64,000 nucleotides of DNA from Paracoccaceae bacterium (GCA_013214575.1 JABSSD010000002.1:62001-126000); one strand, 5' to 3'; shown: positions 28,581-38,110, numbered from the stretch's first letter. A program made the numbers and translations. Notes: generated by a model not told the origin, from the letters alone.

Positions 28581-29171
28581 ATGCCTCACACACACGACAT
28601 CTTAGACAGCGCCCGTCTCCAGCTCACGAAGGAACAGGGAACGGTCGCATCAATCAAACCCACTTGGTTGAGCGACGTTATTAAAAAGCGATACCCAGAT
28701 GCATACACTTTTGGACGCTTACACACTCATGAAGTTTATTACCCGACAGATGTCACTGACGAGGTTGAAGCTGCGATTTTTGCAGCAGCATGGAAACTGG
28801 GCGGCTGGCCTCTTAGGCAGAAGTTCGGAAACGAGGGAGTGATCTCACTTTTTCTCCGCTTTCAGCCTTATGACTTGTTGCGCAGCGGCCTCCGCATTCC
28901 TCGTGAAATTTCCGTTCACCGAGGAACAGACGACAGTAATTTTGCACAGGACAAATCCCCAATGTCATGGACTACTTCGAAGCCCATCGCTCGACAATTT
29001 GCCCTCAATAACGAAAAGTCCAACCCGTTGTTGGTCAGCGGCACTGTATCTTCGGAAGACGTATTAATGAGTTTACGAAATGATGCTGAGAAAGAGGTCG
29101 TGGTGCTTCCCGGGTCGGTAAGCGTTGGCAAATGCACCCGGCCTCGAAACCCCGCATTTGAATTTCAGTGA
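28581..29171 (+). CDS. ADP-ribosyltransferase-like protein
   Basis: 196 residues with no known full-length relative that I can name. The C-terminal half follows the order of an R-S-E ADP-ribosyltransferase fold: an arginine strand (REISVHRGT), an STS-like segment (MSWTTSKPIARQFAL) and an E-x-E-like strand (AEKEVVVLPG). It has no signal peptide. Such proteins in islands act as toxins, anti-phage effectors or phage-type host modifiers. No antitoxin-like gene is adjacent. The assignment rests on motif order only, so it should be treated as a hypothesis. Confidence 0.55.
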   Translation: MPHTHDILDSARLQLTKEQGTVASIKPTWLSDVIKKRYPDAYTFGRLHTHEVYYPTDVTDEVEAAIFAAAWKLGGWPLRQKFGNEGVISLFLRFQPYDLLRSGLRIPREISVHRGTDDSNFAQDKSPMSWTTSKPIARQFALNNEKSNPLLVSGTVSSEDVLMSLRNDAEKEVVVLPGSVSVGKCTRPRNPAFEFQ

Positions 29172-30200
29172 GCAACTCTCATACGTCCCTGCCGGAAGAG
29201 GTTGAGACAGGCGGCGGTACAGGCGTACAGAAAATCCCAGATGTCCGGATCAACCACGCCAAGCTGGAACTGTAATGTGACGACATGGTGAGATAGCACG
29301 CGTCTGAACCAGTAGAGGTCCCTTGTCGGGGGCCTTAAGAGACTTGTCCGTCACACCCTGTCGCCCGGCTCGGACTTGCACAACACACTTCACATCCACG
29401 CCGCTGGGAGTTGTCATGCCAGCGGTCAACTTGACGTAATAGGCATGAAATTTGGCATACTCGCGCTAAAACAGCCAGAATTAAGCAAATCAGGAGCAGC
29501 AAGCCTGTGACAGTGCAACCTGTCCATAATGTCGCTGCATATCACTAGCAGCCCGATACGCGGGCAATCACCAAAAGCCCTGAGGGAGGCGCAGACCATC
29601 TTCCAAACCGCCCGTGCAACTTTCCGACACAAGATCGACCGCCGCTAGGAATCTTGGCTATTGCTCAACGCAAATGGCTGGCTGTTTCGAACAGTTGTGA
29701 TTTCTTCATATAGGAAAACATGCATGCGGAGATGTTGCTCAGTACCCACGGCCCAATGATACGGTCAGATGGTCGCTAAAGAGTCCAAAAACTATCTTGG
29801 TGAGCGCCAGCATTTGATACGAAGGCCGGTTTGCAGACTTGCGCTTCGATCTGCACGGACGACGGGGAGTGCTACAAAACAGCCGATTGCTCAAATTCCG
29901 CCGCAAGGTGTGAAGGCCATTCTTTGGCCCGTAGCGGTTCAATTTTGACCACGTCGACTGCCGCGACGACTCAGCGGAATTGCAATCCAAAGAATTTAGC
30001 TGATTTCATTGAATAAATTTGAAAAATGATCCGCAGGTTGCCTGTGGGGTATCAGTGGATTAGTCGCTGAATGTAAAATGACACTACATACACCCAAGGC
30101 TGCATTTCGTGGGTCATTAACTCAAAACCCTCGACGCCAAACACATCGAAGTTGACTTTGTGCATCTCACAGGCCACCTTTTCTGAAGGAGTGGATATGA
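29172..30200. other. 1-kb region without a supported gene
   Basis: Short ORFs on both strands (for example 29426-29632 and 29739-29990 minus) show no recognisable domain, ribosome-binding site or operon context. A fragment ending LPEEVETGGGTGVQKIPDVR just after 29171 may be the tail of a lost gene. I read the stretch as a scar of decayed mobile or cargo DNA. AAGGAG near 30186 belongs to the next gene. Confidence 0.4.
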
Positions 30201-31349
30201 ATGAGCAAATTATTGAAGGCCCTGCTTTCTGATACATGGATTGCACACATCGGGCGACTTGGAGCAATTCTTTTCGGATTCTACTCACTATACTCTGCTT
30301 CAGGTGACTTTAAGATTTGGTTTGACAACAGTTTCGGGCAAAATCTGAGCGTTAAGGTGCTGACCGTTTTGATGATCTTCTTCCTTGGATCGTGGTTGGT
30401 TTCACTCAGGCACAACATTAATGAGTTGCTCCCAGAAATTAGAAACTTGCGAGAGCGTGATGCTGAAAGGATGCTACAAATTGAGCAATTTGAAGCTCAA
30501 CCTGATGCTCCTTCAATTGAGACAACGTTTATAGATTCGTTTACTGAATATGCAGGTAAGCTAATCGACGACCGCCGCTACGCACATGTCCTGCGGCTCA
30601 GAGAAACTCTCTCTAGATACCTATGGATTGAAGGGCTTCTCAGAGCGCGTGTGTCACTTGGTCGAGTAGCAGAGACTGCGGCTGCAAGGACTGGGGACAA
30701 AAGCACACAAATTGCAGTACTTATTGATGATCTCGGTTGGACGCTGGCGGCCCAAGGTGAATTTGCTCAGGCAAAAGAAAAAATCGAATTTGGCCTCAAG
30801 CTTGCTGAACAGGGTACCCAATATTATTGGATTTCCAAAGCGCACCGCCATCTTGCTGGTATTCTTACAATGTCTCGAGATTTTAAGGAAGCAAAGGAAC
30901 ATATCAAAAAAGCAAGAAATGCGGTAGAGCAAATAGAAGATGCCAATCAAAAAACAGAAATGTTGGGGGGGCTTTCGCATGCCGAAGCCGTTACAGACTT
31001 ATTCTCGGGAAATTTTGAAGGGGCAATGGCAAAGGTTAAAGACGCCGAAAATCTCTTCTTAAGAACCGGAGATCAAGCTAGATTGCTCAGATCATATGCT
31101 ATGAAAGGAAAGATACTTTTGGCTTCCGGTGGCATATCTGCCCGGACTGAAGCTAGAAGCAATTTCCTTCGCGGGCTAGAAGAAGCACGTTCTTTAGGTC
31201 GGAGAGATGAGGTCGTAAGAAACCTAAATGGCCTCATCCGCCTCGCTGATCTCGAGGGAGAGACTAGCTCTGCGCAAAAGTACCGAGAAGAAGTGGCTGT
31301 TCTTATTGGCGAGACACCAGTTCCTTTTGAAATCGTTGATCAAGTATAG
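30201..31349 (+). CDS. Membrane-anchored TPR-like protein
   Basis: 382 residues. Two hydrophobic segments (about 18-36 and 50-68) anchor the N-terminus. The rest is soluble and helical, with degenerate tetratricopeptide repeats (IDDLGWTLAAQGEFAQAKEKIEFGLKLAEQG; AHRHLAGILTMSRDFKEAKEHIKKA). It is likely a scaffold or sensor. It lies just ahead of the NUDIX gene (about 10 bp) and reads with it and the histidine phosphatase, so the three probably form an operon. The AT-rich codon use differs clearly from the backbone. Confidence 0.68.
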   Translation: MSKLLKALLSDTWIAHIGRLGAILFGFYSLYSASGDFKIWFDNSFGQNLSVKVLTVLMIFFLGSWLVSLRHNINELLPEIRNLRERDAERMLQIEQFEAQPDAPSIETTFIDSFTEYAGKLIDDRRYAHVLRLRETLSRYLWIEGLLRARVSLGRVAETAAARTGDKSTQIAVLIDDLGWTLAAQGEFAQAKEKIEFGLKLAEQGTQYYWISKAHRHLAGILTMSRDFKEAKEHIKKARNAVEQIEDANQKTEMLGGLSHAEAVTDLFSGNFEGAMAKVKDAENLFLRTGDQARLLRSYAMKGKILLASGGISARTEARSNFLRGLEEARSLGRRDEVVRNLNGLIRLADLEGETSSAQKYREEVAVLIGETPVPFEIVDQV

Positions 31350-31358
31350 GAGATGAAA

Positions 31359-32000
31359 ATGGTAGAAGAGATTGTTGATTTCTTTGACGAAAATTACAAA
31401 AAAGTTGGTGAAGCCGGGAAAAAGAAGACCCGGGCCGAAGGTCTCTGGGTGCACTCGTTCCACTGTTGGATAGTCTCTACTAAAGGAACTCCTTCAATGC
31501 TTCTTCAGAAGCGATCATCCAAGAAGGCTCTCTTCCCTGACTGTTTAGACATAAGTGCTGCAGGTCACCTCCAGACAGGAGAAGCCGTCGCCGACGGAGT
31601 AAGGGAGATAGAGGAAGAAATTGGTCTGCATGTTGTGTACGATGAACTAATAAGTCTTGGTGTAAAAATGGATGTTGCAAAGATTGGAAACATCATCAAT
31701 AGGCAATTTGCGAACGTATTTTTATACCAATTTGATGGAGACATCGACGACTTAGACTTAGATGCTGTCGAGTTAGATGGAATGCTAATGATGCCTGTCA
31801 AGGATGGGTTGGATCTATTTAGTGGTAAAGTGCCTTCTGTGTCTGTGTCTGGCATAGAGAAGGATGACGATGGCCAATGGGGCAGGATCACAAAACAAGT
31901 GTCACCTAGAGATTTCATTCCGAGGGTCGACCCATACTACTATAAGATGTTCATTAATGCCGATCTACTTCTGAACGGCTATTCACATCTTTCAATATAG
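31359..32000 (+). CDS. NUDIX hydrolase
   Basis: 213 residues with a NUDIX box (GHLQTGEAVADGVREIEEEIG) of the slightly shortened form seen in IDI/YfcD-like relatives, where DISAAGHL precedes it. These enzymes hydrolyse nucleoside diphosphates linked to another group, for example nucleotide sugars. The substrate is unknown. AGGAG at 31348-31352 is too close to the track ATG at 31353, so the in-frame ATG two codons later is preferred. It lies between the TPR protein and the histidine phosphatase. Confidence 0.82.
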   Translation: MVEEIVDFFDENYKKVGEAGKKKTRAEGLWVHSFHCWIVSTKGTPSMLLQKRSSKKALFPDCLDISAAGHLQTGEAVADGVREIEEEIGLHVVYDELISLGVKMDVAKIGNIINRQFANVFLYQFDGDIDDLDLDAVELDGMLMMPVKDGLDLFSGKVPSVSVSGIEKDDDGQWGRITKQVSPRDFIPRVDPYYYKMFINADLLLNGYSHLSI

Positions 32001-32007
32001 CTTAACG

Positions 32008-32625
32008 ATGATGATTCGTTTACTGCGACATGCGGAGGCACAAAAAAATGTGGAAAATAGACATGGGGGTAGTGGAAGTGGATTGACTGAGAATGGTTTA
32101 ATTCAGATATCCAACTATGTGGTCCTCAATTCTCATCCTCAATTCCAAGACGCTTCGCAAAATATTTATTACGTCGATCGTCCTCAATGTAAACAATCGG
32201 CGATCACACTAGCAGCAAATTATGGCACCGAGCCATGCGTTTTGGGCAACATTGCACCATTCCATTTGGGTGTTCTGGAAGGGCTTTCTGAGGATGAAGC
32301 ACTTCAAAAGCATCCCGAGGAAGCCAGCCGAATTTCGCTCTGGAGGGCGGGCTTAATAGATATTTCGGAGTTGAAGCTGCCCGGGTCCACTGATGAGAGA
32401 GAGTTCTTCAGAGTGGGGCTGCTGGCTTTGAAAAATCTAACCAAGAACCTCGAAAATATTGTGATTGTTGGTACCAGATCCATTCTGGTGCTCTTTTGGA
32501 ACATTCTCAGCGGCCACACCCCTGAAAGTGGCGGTGGTTATGTCGAAATGCCTTGGCCAAACATGCACTTTATAGACTTCGATTTTGACAGAGAGAAAAT
32601 TGGGATGTTACTCAAAAACACATAA
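32008..32625 (+). CDS. Histidine phosphatase superfamily protein
   Basis: A 205-residue phosphoglycerate-mutase-like protein with the N-terminal catalytic RHAEAQKN (RHG-type) motif and GLTENG. A second arginine region is seen at VDRPQCKQSA. The second catalytic histidine, usually GHG, is less clear (the GTRS segment near residue 155), so activity is uncertain. It starts 7 bp after the NUDIX gene, and its 3' end overlaps the convergent nagA gene by 18 bp. Probable partner of the NUDIX enzyme in sugar-phosphate metabolism. Confidence 0.75.
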   Translation: MMIRLLRHAEAQKNVENRHGGSGSGLTENGLIQISNYVVLNSHPQFQDASQNIYYVDRPQCKQSAITLAANYGTEPCVLGNIAPFHLGVLEGLSEDEALQKHPEEASRISLWRAGLIDISELKLPGSTDEREFFRVGLLALKNLTKNLENIVIVGTRSILVLFWNILSGHTPESGGGYVEMPWPNMHFIDFDFDREKIGMLLKNT

Positions 32626-33744
32626 CTTGCCATCAAAATAGACTTGAATCACTTCAATTTCATTGTTGGTTATCAATAGGTTGGCTATACATCCTTCAGA
32701 GACTCTTCCAAGTTTCTGAGCGCGGCAAATCACATTGGCAGGATAAAGGCTCGCCATTCTTAGTGCTTCTGTCCGTGGAATTCCACCTTGTTGAACGCTC
32801 CGTTTGACCATCGTGGAAAGTGGGTGGCAGGAGCCTGCAAGAATACCGTCAGAATTGACGCAAACGCCATTTTTCTTAGTCACTGTTTTTCCTGCAATTA
32901 CACCGGTGTCCGCTTCAGAACCTGCAAGCGAATTTGCGTCCGAAACCCAGAATGCTTTCCCCCTGTTCGTACCGCGAAGGCTTCGTTTGACATTGCTCCA
33001 ATGAACGTGACATCCATCGCCAATTAGTGAGAACTGGGACTTTGAGTCCAATGTCGCCCCAACTAGGCCCGGCTCTCTTGCTGAAAGAGGCGTCATCGCA
33101 TTGAATAAGTGAGTAGTACCCACAGCTCCGGCGGAAAATGCCTCCAGTGCTGTGGCATAGGATGCTTCAGAATGGCCCAAGAATACTATTACACCTGATT
33201 TTGACAAATTCTCGATAATTGAATTTCCAACAATTTCGGGAGCTAGAGTGACAATTGTGGGAATTAGCTTCGCGCTCTGTAGGTAAAAGGAGATTATTTC
33301 ATCTAGGTCGAATGTCTGAGGTTCGTGAGCCCCAGCCTTTTCAGGATTGATAAGAGGTCCTTCGAAGTGAATTCCGCAGACTGCTTCGGCTTTGTCGTTT
33401 TTCTTGAATTCTAAGCAGCTCCATAGCAGTTGTTTCATAGTTGCTATGGGTGCCGAGAAGACAGTTGGGCAAATACTTGTGGTTCCATACTTGCGGTGTG
33501 TGTTAACAACGCTTGTGATCGCATTTAGGCTTGGGTCGTCGTTGAACAGGATTCCGTCTCCGCCATTGACTTGCAAATCCACCAGTCCGGGAGAAACGCT
33601 TGCTCCTTTAAGATCGATGACGATTTCGCTGGGGCGTACGATTTCTTCTCCGCATAAATGAACTAATCCCCCCCTGAGTGCTAAGGATTGTCGAGTCAAA
33701 ACTTCGTCGCCCGAAAAAATGTCGCAGTTAGTCAAAATCGTCAT
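32608..33744 (-). CDS. nagA: N-acetylglucosamine-6-phosphate deacetylase
   Basis: A 378-residue amidohydrolase-superfamily enzyme that removes acetate from GlcNAc-6-phosphate. Clear motifs: PGLVDLQVNGGDG, GIHFEGPLINPEKAGAHEP, LGHSEASY, GTTHLFNAMTPLSAREPG, IGDGCHVH and WVSDANSLAG, with metal and substrate residues in place. It overlaps the 3' end of the acyltransferase gene by 17 bp when started at 33744, which implies coupling; 33750 and 33759 are alternatives. A deacetylase paired with an acetyltransferase inside a defence-rich island is unusual. GlcN6P deaminase (nagB) is not present. Confidence 0.88.
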   Translation of the reverse strand: MTILTNCDIFSGDEVLTRQSLALRGGLVHLCGEEIVRPSEIVIDLKGASVSPGLVDLQVNGGDGILFNDDPSLNAITSVVNTHRKYGTTSICPTVFSAPIATMKQLLWSCLEFKKNDKAEAVCGIHFEGPLINPEKAGAHEPQTFDLDEIISFYLQSAKLIPTIVTLAPEIVGNSIIENLSKSGVIVFLGHSEASYATALEAFSAGAVGTTHLFNAMTPLSAREPGLVGATLDSKSQFSLIGDGCHVHWSNVKRSLRGTNRGKAFWVSDANSLAGSEADTGVIAGKTVTKKNGVCVNSDGILAGSCHPLSTMVKRSVQQGGIPRTEALRMASLYPANVICRAQKLGRVSEGCIANLLITNNEIEVIQVYFDGKLCVFE

Positions 33745-34300
33745 TTTCATACAGTTCATTTGTTAATGTTCTGACCACTTTTGAAGGCGATCCCATGGAA
33801 AGAGTTCTTGGAGGTATATCTTCGCGTATCAAGGAATGAGCTGCAATCACAGAACTCTTCGAAATGGTCACGCCATCCAAAATCGTTACTCTAGCGCCTA
33901 GCCATACATTTTGATCAATGTGTATTCCAAGTGCTGATTCTCCCAGAAAGCGAAAGGCTTCATCCCCATCAAGGATATGCGAAGCAGCATTTACTAGTAT
34001 GTATGGGCCAAAAATACAGTTATCACCGATGAAAACGCCTCCGTGTGCCGCAACAATGGAATATTCGCCAATCGAAACGCGATGCCCGATACGGATATTG
34101 TTCCCGTAGCCATGTAGGAGGCAACCCGCCTTGATTTTTGATCTAGAACCAATGTGGATGAGACCAGTCTCCCCATTTCCAGTATTCAACACGACTCCTC
34201 GCTCTATGCTTGCGAAAGGACCAATGACTATCCTGCCGTTTCCTCGTATCTCTAAATCTGGTGAGATCAGCGCTTCGGGCGATATTTCAATTGTCGGCAA
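33728..34300 (-). CDS. Left-handed beta-helix acyltransferase
   Basis: 190 residues made of hexapeptide repeats (IRIGHRVSIGEYSIVAAHGGVFIGDNCIFGP) with the usual C-terminal block VWLGARVTILDGVTISKSSVIAAHSLI and GSPSKVVR. It belongs to the LbH acetyltransferase group (NeuD/WbbJ/Maa-like) that acetylates sugars or sugar nucleotides. A catalytic histidine may be the one in VNAASHILDGD. First gene of a minus-strand pair with nagA. The acceptor sugar is not deducible. Confidence 0.82.
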   Translation of the reverse strand: MPTIEISPEALISPDLEIRGNGRIVIGPFASIERGVVLNTGNGETGLIHIGSRSKIKAGCLLHGYGNNIRIGHRVSIGEYSIVAAHGGVFIGDNCIFGPYILVNAASHILDGDEAFRFLGESALGIHIDQNVWLGARVTILDGVTISKSSVIAAHSLIREDIPPRTLSMGSPSKVVRTLTNELYENDDFD

Positions 34301-35242
34301 TACGTGCTCTCCACATCACCATAAAACGCCACAAGGAAAACAATCGACGATCCGAGAGGCAATGTCGGTTTTGACATGGATGATGGTAACGATTTTGCTA
34401 GCGCAGGCAAACCCTGAAATCTAGCGACGATTGAGACAGTCAAAGGGCGCGGAAATCTGTCCCATAAAATGAAAGATGCGATAACAACGTTCCTTGGTAA
34501 TGACGCTGACCAAGGAGACAGCAAGGCTCACATTAATTATCTGGGGGAGTGGGACACAAAAACTTGATGAACGCAGGGAACGGACGAGCCTGCAACGTGT
34601 TCGCCAAAGAGTCTTCCCGCCGATGAACCGCATCAAAGACATTCCTGCGAGATATGGAAGTGTTTGACCCAGCTTAAGAACCCAAGCGGGGTCAAATCAG
34701 GCGGTCCGAGAAGTTGTGACAAAAGTATGCATGATACAAGCGAAGTGCGATGTAACGCGCAAATGCGCTTCCACAGCGCCTGTCCATGCCTCCAGCGTAC
34801 TTTTCGTGCGAAGTTAGCATTGGCTTTGGACTAATCGCAGGCCACACTAATTACGACATCATCACATCACATTTACACCCGCTAACGCTGGACAGCGCAT
34901 CACTGCCCGCCTTGACAAAGGTAACTGGTTTTTTTGACCAGCGCGTACTTTTTCTTTTGACGCCCAACTAATATGTTTTGATGTTTGGCCATTTGCATGG
35001 GGCGTGCGCTTCTTGCGAAGATCCAAGTGCTCCATCATAGCTCATATATCTCGATAGTGCCTTTGTATCCCGCTAACGCGGGTATCACTAATCCACCACA
35101 TAGGGCGGCATCAACCATCAGCACCATGTATGGCAGGTCGAACACCCTCTAATTCGCCAGCCTTGTTCGGATCACCGTAAGGTGAGCGAAACGTGTCCGA
35201 ACTGTGTACACTCTCACGAGGCACTCGAAACATGTCCATTAG
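34301..35242. other. Non-coding stretch before the resolvase
   Basis: About 940 bp with only short unconvincing ORFs. It is probably a junction scar where cargo has been exchanged; no transposase remnant could be identified. The last 80 bp contain repeated GTCCGA words that belong to the resolvase site. Confidence 0.4.
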
Positions 35243-35277
35243 TGTCCGATTAGACTTGCAGAATCACTTATCGGACA
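35243..35277. promoter_or_regulatory. Resolvase binding site (res-like inverted repeat)
   Basis: TGTCCGAT and ATCGGACA face each other across 19 bp immediately upstream of the serine recombinase gene. Additional GTCCGA/TCGGAC words lie at about 35194-35205 and 35301-35310. This multi-site layout matches res sites of Tn3-type resolvases, which also control the resolvase promoter. Confidence 0.7.
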
Positions 35278-35321
35278 GGTAGGGTTTATGAGACAGTCAA
35301 ATCGGACAGAAAGGACAGATT

Positions 35322-35891
35322 ATGGGCGAAATGATCGGATATGCGCGGGTCTCATCACGTGGACAGGACCTGACCATCCAGACCGACGCCCTGACGGGCG
35401 CTGGCGTTCATCCGGATCATCTTTATCAAGAGAAGGTCAGTGGAACCAAACGTGTGGGTCGTGCAGCGCTGGAAGACTTGCTGGCGCGTGGTATCCGCAA
35501 AGGTGATACGGTTGTCGTAACCCGGTTGGACCGGCTGGCACGCTCTACCCGTGATCTTCACAACATAGCCCACACCTTGAGTGAGAAAGGAGTCGGCCTC
35601 CGGGTTCTCGAACAGAACATCGACACTACCACACCAGAGGGCCGCATGTTCTTTACTATGCTCTCAGCAGTGGCCGAATTTGAAACCGAGATACGAAAAT
35701 CAAGGCAGCGGGAAGGCATCGACGCAGCGCTGGCCAAAGGTCCTGACAGCCCGTTCAAGGGCAGGCCTGCGACAATCGATGCAGAAAGGGTTGCTGGCCT
35801 GCGTGGGCACGGCATGACGCCCACTAACATTGCCAAGGAGCTGGGCATCGCCCGCTCATCGGTCTATCGGTACTTGGGACGGCAAGGTTAG
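35322..35891 (+). CDS. Serine recombinase (resolvase/invertase)
   Basis: 189 residues. The catalytic serine is in GYARVSSRGQDL, and arginines follow in TRLDRLARSTRDL. The long E-helix precedes a C-terminal helix-turn-helix (GMTPTNIAKELGIARSSVYRYL). It is complete in length for a small resolvase. AAGGA lies before the ATG. No transposase accompanies it. Three 3'-end fragments of a different resolvase are spread through the next 8 kb, so site-specific recombination has shaped this half of element A. Confidence 0.93.
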   Translation: MGEMIGYARVSSRGQDLTIQTDALTGAGVHPDHLYQEKVSGTKRVGRAALEDLLARGIRKGDTVVVTRLDRLARSTRDLHNIAHTLSEKGVGLRVLEQNIDTTTPEGRMFFTMLSAVAEFETEIRKSRQREGIDAALAKGPDSPFKGRPATIDAERVAGLRGHGMTPTNIAKELGIARSSVYRYLGRQG

Positions 35892-35896
35892 GCCAG

Positions 35897-36295
35897 CTAC
35901 TCGTTTACCTTTCGTTCCAGTATTTCGTTCACGTCGCGTTCAAGTTGCCATCCTCCACTGACTTTTATCATTTTGCACCCGGCCAACCGCTTGATTGCCT
36001 GCTGCATTGCTTCAATAGCGCTGCGCTTGTCCTGCTGAGCTTCAAACGTATTCTCACCGATGGGCCATAGATCAACCCATTTTAAGAACCTACGTGCATT
36101 GCCATCGGCATACAAAAAGCCACCGAAGTAGCCGGAATACCCGTAGTTGGCATTACCGCCTTTGACCGCCATTCTGCCCTTCGCGTCCAGCTTGGACTGA
36201 ATCAAAATGTCGCCTTCTTGAAGTTCATCGGGATCAATAAGATCATCTTTGAATTCGTTGTAGTGGTGAAATCGTCCGGTAAGTTCGACCTGCAT
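35897..36295 (-). CDS. Hypothetical protein
   Basis: 132 residues from the ATG with AGAGG upstream (the track ORF adds 18 codons). The glycine/tyrosine-rich middle (GNANYGYSGYFGGFLYADGNARRF) and a helical C-terminus are the only features. It has no signal peptide and no family that I recognise. It converges on the resolvase gene with 5 bp between the stops. Confidence 0.6.
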   Translation of the reverse strand: MQVELTGRFHHYNEFKDDLIDPDELQEGDILIQSKLDAKGRMAVKGGNANYGYSGYFGGFLYADGNARRFLKWVDLWPIGENTFEAQQDKRSAIEAMQQAIKRLAGCKMIKVSGGWQLERDVNEILERKVNE

Positions 36296-36506
36296 ATGTG
36301 CCTCTTTGGTTGTGTGGTGCAAACATATCTTCCAACTACTGTAACGCAACTTGAGAACCTAACTGGAAATCAGCTTTGTCGCGAAATATAACCAGTTCAC
36401 TCGCCCTAGTTGGCATTAATCTCAAGAGCAAGATTGATTATGAAGAATTCCCCGCAGACGCCAGTCGTAAGTGGTCTCAGCGCGGCGTCCCTAACCGAAG
36501 CTAGCA

Positions 36507-36735
36507 GTGCATCGCCCCGTCAAAGCATCGGCTGACTCCGACCGAAAATATCGTGGCAAGAAACCATCATATGACCGCACGGTATTTGAATCGGTTCAAA
36601 CATTGTTGGCTCAGAATGCCTGCACGGTCAGCCAGACCGCACGAGAAGCAGGGTTGTCCCGTCAGGCAGTTCTGCGCATCCGTGACACGCAGACGCTGCT
36701 GAGACTGCCCTGTGCAGGTGGGGGATGTGAAGAAA
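36507..36735 (+). pseudogene. 3' fragment of a serine resolvase gene
   Basis: The frame reads RKYRGKKPSYDRTVFESVQ followed by a helix-turn-helix (TAREAGLSRQAVLRIRDT), the usual C-terminal DNA-binding end of a resolvase. The catalytic domain is missing. One base is missing after RIRDT relative to the other two copies, which read on as RDTPxAAEAALCRWGM and stop. The 162-aa track ORF therefore runs through a frameshift into non-coding sequence. Confidence 0.65.
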
Positions 36736-36820
36736 AGCGGAGGGACCCAAAGGGGGTATCCCCCTCTCATTATCTGACGTGTGCAGGTGCCGCGCCACAG
36801 TGCAAGTGCAACTTTACCCT
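36620..36820 (+). repeat. Resolvase-end repeat, copy 1
   Basis: About 200 bp covering the resolvase HTH codons and about 85 bp beyond the stop. Closely similar copies lie at 37951-38110 and 43545-43755. Shared words include CTGCCCTGTGCAGGTGGGG and CCACAGTGCAAGTGCAACT. Confidence 0.8.
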
Positions 36821-36961
36821 GACAATCGCCAAACAGGAATTGGACCAGCACATGAAAGACGTCAACCCGATCGCTAGCGCGATTCCATCTGCAGCGGAAA
36901 TTGGCGCTCGCAGAACTGCAGAATCCGACGTATCAAGGGCTGAAAAATTGAGGGGTGCTAA

Positions 36962-37930
36962 GTGTTTTTTCGATACCGGATTATTCAAAATGTAGCGTCT
37001 ATTCTGCTTGTTTCATTTTTCGCCTCTCATTTGAGCGCTCAAACATCAGACGAAATCGGAGCTGGTGACGTGGCAAAACTCTTTCTAGAAAAAGCAATTC
37101 TTGGGGAATCATTTTATGCGAAGTCTCTCATAACCAACGAGGATAGAAACCGAAAATACCCATTCGGAGATTTGACGCCCATGGTTAAGCTCCAACCTAT
37201 TTTCCCATCTCTGTGGGACGCAGAAGTTATCTCCGTTGTTGTCGACGGAGATGAAGCCGAAGCACACATCTCAATTGCTTTTCCGGAAATAGAAATTCTA
37301 GCGGCAGAGCGTTATGGGGCGATCAATATAGATCAAGCATTCTTGGATTCGTACAGAAACAAGGATGTCCCAATGTCCAGCCGGGATTTTTCTGTCAATT
37401 TGGTGCTCGATGAAGAGGGAAGTTGGAGTGTATCAACTGGTTCCGAACGCTATGAATGGAACCGAGAGAAACTTCGATTCTCGAGAGCCAACAGTACGTC
37501 TCCAAGCTTAGCGGAGGCGATGGCACTTCGCGACGATCTGTTGAAGAGATTTCCAACGCGTTCTGACGAGATTGAAAGCCTTGTGAATCCGTTGCTTGCA
37601 ACTGCGACCGTCGTGGCGAATGCGGTGTTTACCGATGTCACGATTGACTCGGACAGCCCCAAATGGGTTCAAGGCACCTACGACGTTGCTTTCACTTTTG
37701 CGAACCCAACTGAGTACACAGTTGAGTTTCTAAAAGTCCTGATCATTTTGCGTGATGCAAAGGGTTTGATTGTTGAACGTGATGATCTGCAGGTATTCTA
37801 TTCTGGTAGTCTGCCCCAAGGGCTACGCCCCGGTGAGCGCCTAAGAGAGAGGCATCCGCTAAGTGCACAAAACCCAGAAATTGACGCAGTATCCGCCGAA
37901 ATTTCGATTTTGGAAGTTAAAGCGCGTTAA
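36962..37930 (+). CDS. Putative exported protein of unknown function
   Basis: 322 residues from a GTG with GAGGGG upstream. A signal peptide (hydrophobic VASILLVSFFASHLSAQ) implies export. The mature part has a helical N-terminal region and a C-terminal beta-rich segment (KWVQGTYDVAFTFANPTEYTVEFLKVLIILRDAKG) that resembles an immunoglobulin-like/FxLYD-type domain. It is the only gene between resolvase-end repeats 1 and 2, so it looks like a self-contained cargo unit. AT-rich codons differ from the backbone. Confidence 0.68.
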   Translation: MFFRYRIIQNVASILLVSFFASHLSAQTSDEIGAGDVAKLFLEKAILGESFYAKSLITNEDRNRKYPFGDLTPMVKLQPIFPSLWDAEVISVVVDGDEAEAHISIAFPEIEILAAERYGAINIDQAFLDSYRNKDVPMSSRDFSVNLVLDEEGSWSVSTGSERYEWNREKLRFSRANSTSPSLAEAMALRDDLLKRFPTRSDEIESLVNPLLATATVVANAVFTDVTIDSDSPKWVQGTYDVAFTFANPTEYTVEFLKVLIILRDAKGLIVERDDLQVFYSGSLPQGLRPGERLRERHPLSAQNPEIDAVSAEISILEVKAR

Positions 37931-37950
37931 GTTGCTCAAGTGGACCTGAT

Positions 37951-38110
37951 CTGCGCATCCGTGACACGCCAGTCGCTGCTGAGGCTGCCCTGTGCAGGTG
38001 GGGCATGTAACAAAGGGTAGGAGGGGACCCAGAGGGGGGTATTCCCCTCTCTTCGTCCGAATTTCTCAGGTGCCGCGCCACAGTGCAAGTGCAACTTTAC
38101 CCTTGTATAT
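37951..38110 (+). repeat. Resolvase-end repeat, copy 2
   Basis: Starts at the RIRDT codons and reads RDTPVAAEAALCRWGM to a TAA. It then shares the GAGGGG...CCCCTC hairpin and the TGCAAGTGCAACTTTACC block with the other copies. The similarity to copy 3 continues weakly to about 38200. Confidence 0.8.

Noticed and set aside
32608-34300. Reading the nagA/acyltransferase pair as part of a capsule or O-antigen locus
   Set aside because: No glycosyltransferase, flippase or polymerase genes are nearby.
34267-34642. Minus-strand ORFs of 85 and 73 aa
   Set aside because: No recognisable domain, no ribosome-binding site, and partial overlap with the acyltransferase gene start.
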